A stretch of 64,000 nucleotides of DNA from Sorangium cellulosum (GTDB lineage: Bacteria; Myxococcota_A; Polyangia; Polyangiales; Polyangiaceae), in NCBI GenBank assembly GCA_020720045.1, contig DYPH01000015.1, forward strand, positions 1 to 64,000, read 5' to 3'. Position numbers and translations under genes: made by a program. Under the pieces are notes generated by a model that saw nothing but the letters and a program-made list of their open reading frames with translations, was not told the origin of the DNA and searched no databases. Of this stretch, positions 60,819-64,000 are shown one piece after another (the first letter of the stretch is position 1; the number at the start of each line of letters is the position of its first letter).

Positions 60819-63002
60819 ATGCGGAAAACCTGGCCCTTCCTCCTCATTCTCGGTGCGGCAGCCGCTTTCCCCGTCGCGTGCGGGAATGGCACCGAGAGCA
60901 CGTTCCCCGGCGCGGATAGCGCCGCCGCCTTCGACGGCACCACGGGGAGCGACGGCGGCGGAATCGTCGTCGGGGAAGGGGGTACCGGCCAAACCGATGC
61001 CGGCGGGCCAGCCGCTCCGCGCATTGTCTCGCTGCGGATCGACCCGCCCGCCGCGGTGCTGGATGTGCCGGTGGGACAACAGAAATCGGTCGTCCTCAAA
61101 GCCTTCGGCAAGCTCGAGGACGGTACCGAGGTCGATGTCACCAATCGCGTGGTTTTTCAAACAACCTCGTACGCAGGTGCCGGGCTCCCCGCGGCCAACC
61201 AAGATTATCTCATTGGCGGATTCCCCGCTGATGGGGCAGGGACGTTCACCACACGTCTCCCGGACGCGGCCGATCCGGCGTCCCCGGCGCAGCGGGGCGG
61301 TGTCGCCGTTGTGAAGGCCTACGCACTGCGCGAAGCGCTTAGCGCTGGCGAAACCTGTTCGGACGTCGATCCGCGCTGCGTTGGCGCCGCCGGTTCGGTG
61401 ACGGTCCGGCTCACCGCAGCAATGTCGGGCGCTGGCGTTCCCGCAGACCCGGCCACCCTCTTTGCAGGCCCCCCGAGCGCCGCGCGGGCGCCGACCCTCG
61501 CCTATCCAAACGACGGTGCCGTCCTCCCGCCGAACTTGCGGAAGCTCGAGGTCCATTTCAAGCCCGGAAGCGCACTGAATACCGTTTACGAGGTGCGATT
61601 CGCGAGTGCTTCCGCCGATATCACCTACTACACGCGCTGCACGACGAACGTTACCGGCGGGACCTTGCAGGGCGGTTCCTGCGCGCTTGAACTCGACGAA
61701 ACGCTCTATTCGGCGCTCGCCGAAACCAACAAGGGGAATGCGGTCACCCTAACGGTGCGCGGTACCGACGATACCGCGACGGCGGTCGGCACCTCGGCGG
61801 CATTTAAGCTTTCGTTTGCCGAAGAGGCGGTGAACGGGGGCGTCTACTATTGGGATGCCACGAACACGCGCATCATGCGGTTTGATTTCGGGGGGGCGGT
61901 CGCCGACCCGGAGGTGTTCCTCGCAAAGAATGACTACGGAACCGACGGCACCTGCATCGGCTGCCACACCGTTTCCCGCGATGGGAAGAAGATCGTCGCA
62001 AGCCTCGGGGGCCAGAATGACGGTCGCCAGGTCTACCAAGCTGATTTGACGAAGGTCTCAAATCCGCCAGCCCCTGCACGAACTGATGTGAACTATCTGA
62101 CCAAGAAGGGGGATGCGAACAACGCGATTCAATTCGCCTCCTTCAATCCTGCATCGAGCCAGTTTGTCTCCGTCTATGGGGATACCGGGACGGTCGCGAA
62201 CCGTCACAAACTCTGGTTTCACGACGCGACGACGGGGAATCGCACGAGTTCCAAAGATCTTGCCTTTGAGCCCGATCACCCGGATTGGTCCCCCGATGGG
62301 AACTCGATCGCGATTACACATGTTGGAATTCACAACACTTCCCAGCGTCCGCGCCGAAGCGGCATCGACATCCTTCGGTTTGCGAACGGCGCGCTCGGCA
62401 ATCCGGAGACGTTACTCCCGGTCACCAACGGCAAGAATCGATTCAATCCGAACTTCGTACCTGATTCATCCTTCCTTCTTTTTACGGAAGTCACCTGCAA
62501 GGCGGACGGCTCTCAGGACGATTCGGACGCCTGCGACGGAGATGTCGCCGGCAATGCTAACGCGCGAACCTGGGCCATTCCCGCCGCGGCTGGTTCCGCG
62601 CCCGTAGAACTCAAGAATTCCAGCAAGCCGGGCGTCGGCGATGGCGCCACGACCGAACTTCTCGACACGTTTCCGCGCGCGACCCCCTTCAAGACGAAAC
62701 AAGGGCCCGGAAAGCTCTTCTGGTTTACCGTCGCTTCCCAGCGGTCACCGGGGCTCCGCAAGAAGACGGGTGGCAGTCAGCAATTGCTATGGATGTTCGC
62801 CGTCGACCCGCAGAAGGTCGCCTCCGGCCAGGACGGTTCCTACCCGGGCTTCTACCTCCCCTTCCAGGACCTTCAAACCTCGAATCATATCGCCCAGTGG
62901 ACCGAGAAGATCGTGAGTGCCAATGCTGGTGCTCCTCCTCCTCCTCCTCCTCCGCCTCCTCCTCCTCCTCCCCCGCCTCCTCCTCCGCCCGACGGCAAGT
63001 GA
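60819..63002 (+). CDS. Beta-propeller lipoprotein with CxxCH haem motif and polyproline tail
   Basis: A 727-residue predicted lipoprotein with lipobox V-A-C near residue 21, then an Asp/Gly-rich linker. Residues about 65-200 are Ig/Big2-like, 225-340 are another beta domain, and from about 345 on there are WD40/TolB-like propeller blades (WDATNTRIMRFDFGG, PDHPDWSPDGNSIAITHVG). C379-I-G-C382-H383 is a c-type haem-attachment motif (TCIGCHTVSRDGKK). The C-terminus is 19 consecutive prolines followed by DGK. Similar multidomain surface proteins with CxxCH occur in myxobacteria. No operon partner; a terminator follows. Confidence 0.8.
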   Translation: MRKTWPFLLILGAAAAFPVACGNGTESTFPGADSAAAFDGTTGSDGGGIVVGEGGTGQTDAGGPAAPRIVSLRIDPPAAVLDVPVGQQKSVVLKAFGKLEDGTEVDVTNRVVFQTTSYAGAGLPAANQDYLIGGFPADGAGTFTTRLPDAADPASPAQRGGVAVVKAYALREALSAGETCSDVDPRCVGAAGSVTVRLTAAMSGAGVPADPATLFAGPPSAARAPTLAYPNDGAVLPPNLRKLEVHFKPGSALNTVYEVRFASASADITYYTRCTTNVTGGTLQGGSCALELDETLYSALAETNKGNAVTLTVRGTDDTATAVGTSAAFKLSFAEEAVNGGVYYWDATNTRIMRFDFGGAVADPEVFLAKNDYGTDGTCIGCHTVSRDGKKIVASLGGQNDGRQVYQADLTKVSNPPAPARTDVNYLTKKGDANNAIQFASFNPASSQFVSVYGDTGTVANRHKLWFHDATTGNRTSSKDLAFEPDHPDWSPDGNSIAITHVGIHNTSQRPRRSGIDILRFANGALGNPETLLPVTNGKNRFNPNFVPDSSFLLFTEVTCKADGSQDDSDACDGDVAGNANARTWAIPAAAGSAPVELKNSSKPGVGDGATTELLDTFPRATPFKTKQGPGKLFWFTVASQRSPGLRKKTGGSQQLLWMFAVDPQKVASGQDGSYPGFYLPFQDLQTSNHIAQWTEKIVSANAGAPPPPPPPPPPPPPPPPPPPDGK
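62934..62990 (+). repeat. CCT-rich trinucleotide repeat coding 19 prolines
   Basis: Nineteen successive CCN codons, 14 of them CCT (runs of six and five), encode the C-terminal polyproline of the propeller lipoprotein. Simple trinucleotide repeats can vary in length by slippage without breaking the frame. Confidence 0.95.
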
Positions 63003-63009
63003 CCGAAAG

Positions 63010-63040
63010 CCATCCGAACGCAGGTTCGGGTGGTTTTTTT
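63010..63040 (+). terminator. Rho-independent terminator after the propeller lipoprotein gene
   Basis: Arms CCATCCGAAC and GTTCGGGTGG (one internal G-T type mismatch) around a 4-nt loop, followed by seven T residues, 7 bp after the stop codon. Confidence 0.93.
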
Positions 63041-63120
63041 CAATAGAACGAGGGGTTGAGCGTGCGGCGCTCCGGGAACTTGGCCCAACGCGCGCGCCCC
63101 TGATAGCCCCCAGACCAGCC

Positions 63121-64000
63121 ATGGAGCCGCTCGTCCGCGCGTCGCTTGCCACTCGTCGAATCCTCCGGCGCGGCTACGGTCTCGTGCTCCTCGCGGTACT
63201 CTCCGGGTACCTCGTGAGCGGCGGTTCCCGCGCGTCGGGTCTGATTGCTGTCGCCGCAGGCGCCCTGTGGTTGGCGCTCCTTGTGCGCGCCTTCGTGCGC
63301 AAGTTGGTCACCACGGGGGACGCTCCGCTCTTTGTCGACGTTGAAGTCGGCGCTCTCCTCACGCTCGGCCTCGATACGCTGCTTCTCCGCACCGAAGGAA
63401 CCCTCGCCGGGCGTTTTTCTCCGGCAATTTACGTACTTGTGGCACTCGTCGCCGCTTTTGCGCGCCCCCTCGCGGGCCTTGTTGTCGTCGGCTACGTCGT
63501 CGCGCTTGAGGCGCTGCTGCTGCACTTCTCCCCGGAGGCGCGGGTCGCATCGGACCTTTGGGTGCATGCTGCATTCGTCGGCGCGTTCGCCCTACTCAAT
63601 GTCGCTTTCCTCCGCGCGGAGGTGGCTCGAATTCGCCTTCGCGCAAAGGCAGAAGTTGAGGGGGAGCTCGACCGTCTCAAAGAAGACGCGCGCTCTTATC
63701 GCCTGTTGGGGGCCGGGGAGGGGCGTGACGAAAGCGCAGAAGAACGCCTTGAGCGTTCCAGCGTCGAGGAGATCCACCAATCGGTCCATTACGCCCTCGA
63801 ACTGCTTCGGCGCACGCTCGGGCTGCACACCGTCGCGCTCCTTTGGCGCAATGATGCGGGGACCCACTACCGGATTAGCGAGCTCTCTTCCGCGGCAGAC
63901 GACGTCCAAGATGCACCGATTGCCGTCAAAGATGGCATCTTTGCCGTCGTCGCTGCCCGCAAAGAGACGGTCACGTTTCAGGATTTGAAGCCGAGCTACA
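63121..64000 (+). CDS. Membrane sensor protein with GAF domain (partial, runs off the window)
   Basis: The gene is open to the window end, giving 293 residues of an incomplete protein. It starts MEPLVRASLATRRILRRG. Four to five hydrophobic helices (about 17-160) form a membrane domain. A coiled-coil linker follows (about 165-205, RIRLRAKAEVEGELDRLKEDARSYRLLG), then the start of a GAF domain (about 218-293, VEEIHQSVHYALELLRRTLGLHTVALLWRND). The missing C-terminus is probably a signalling output such as GGDEF or a histidine kinase. The start has no clear Shine-Dalgarno; an upstream in-frame stop rules out earlier starts. Confidence 0.75.
   Translation, partial: MEPLVRASLATRRILRRGYGLVLLAVLSGYLVSGGSRASGLIAVAAGALWLALLVRAFVRKLVTTGDAPLFVDVEVGALLTLGLDTLLLRTEGTLAGRFSPAIYVLVALVAAFARPLAGLVVVGYVVALEALLLHFSPEARVASDLWVHAAFVGAFALLNVAFLRAEVARIRLRAKAEVEGELDRLKEDARSYRLLGAGEGRDESAEERLERSSVEEIHQSVHYALELLRRTLGLHTVALLWRNDAGTHYRISELSSAADDVQDAPIAVKDGIFAVVAARKETVTFQDLKPSY

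Overview
The window is GC-rich, gene-dense, bacterial chromosomal DNA. It has Gram-negative envelope genes (skp, lpxD, lpxA), many Cys-rich or Asp/Pro-rich lipoproteins, several FHA proteins, a Ser/Thr kinase, a PP2C phosphatase, and pilB/pilT motors. This mix, with long Ala/Pro linkers and TPR scaffolds, suggests a Myxococcota (deltaproteobacterial, Polyangia-like) genome. That placement is inferred from gene content; no rRNA or tRNA gene was recognised. I saw no insertion sequence, prophage or CRISPR array.

Layout. 1-7.8 kb: a DUF6600-like lipoprotein (minus), then an ArnT/PMT-type glycosyltransferase, a long acyl-CoA dehydrogenase and a secreted esterase (plus). 7.8-16.7 kb: valS, a response regulator, an RluA-type pseudouridine synthase, a POT peptide transporter, an extensin-like protein, and hrcA with a CIRCE-like element in front. 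16.8-22.5 kb: a double cNMP-binding protein, a cation-efflux (CDF) protein, a Cys-rich lipoprotein, and the skp-lpxD-lpxA lipid A cluster. 22.6-31.5 kb: a TPR scaffold with a HemJ-like protein, tldD, a degenerate response regulator, pdxA, dtd with a CxxC-repeat protein, and an M15-like secreted protein behind a hairpin leader. 31.6-36.1 kb (minus): FHA/TPR protein, Ser/Thr kinase, rhodanese-MoeB fusion, hydrolase. 36.4-40.9 kb: pilB, pilT and a TerB-like myxobacterial protein. 41-50.4 kb (minus): a tightly overlapping MoxR/Bat (BatA/BatB/BatD) operon with three upstream genes of unknown role. 50.5-52.7 kb: larB-larC for the nickel-pincer cofactor. 52.8-60.7 kb: a phospho-signalling cluster (zinc-ribbon FHA, VWA, FHA, PP2C, triple-FHA ABC transporter, small tail-anchored protein). 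60.8-63.0 kb: a beta-propeller lipoprotein with a haem-binding motif and a 19-proline tail. The window ends inside a membrane/GAF sensor gene.

How the genes may work together. Two regions look like phosphothreonine signalling modules: a kinase plus FHA pair at 33.6-36.1 kb, and a PP2C plus FHA plus ABC exporter set at 52.8-60.7 kb. Together they could form a write/read/erase circuit acting on an envelope exporter; that link is inference. The most unusual items are the FHA gene that starts inside the VWA gene with a perfect Shine-Dalgarno and TTG, the CIRCE-like site before hrcA, the SD-sequestering leader hairpin at 30.27 kb, the BatD-like protein without a signal peptide, and the pseudo-receiver regulator beside tldD.
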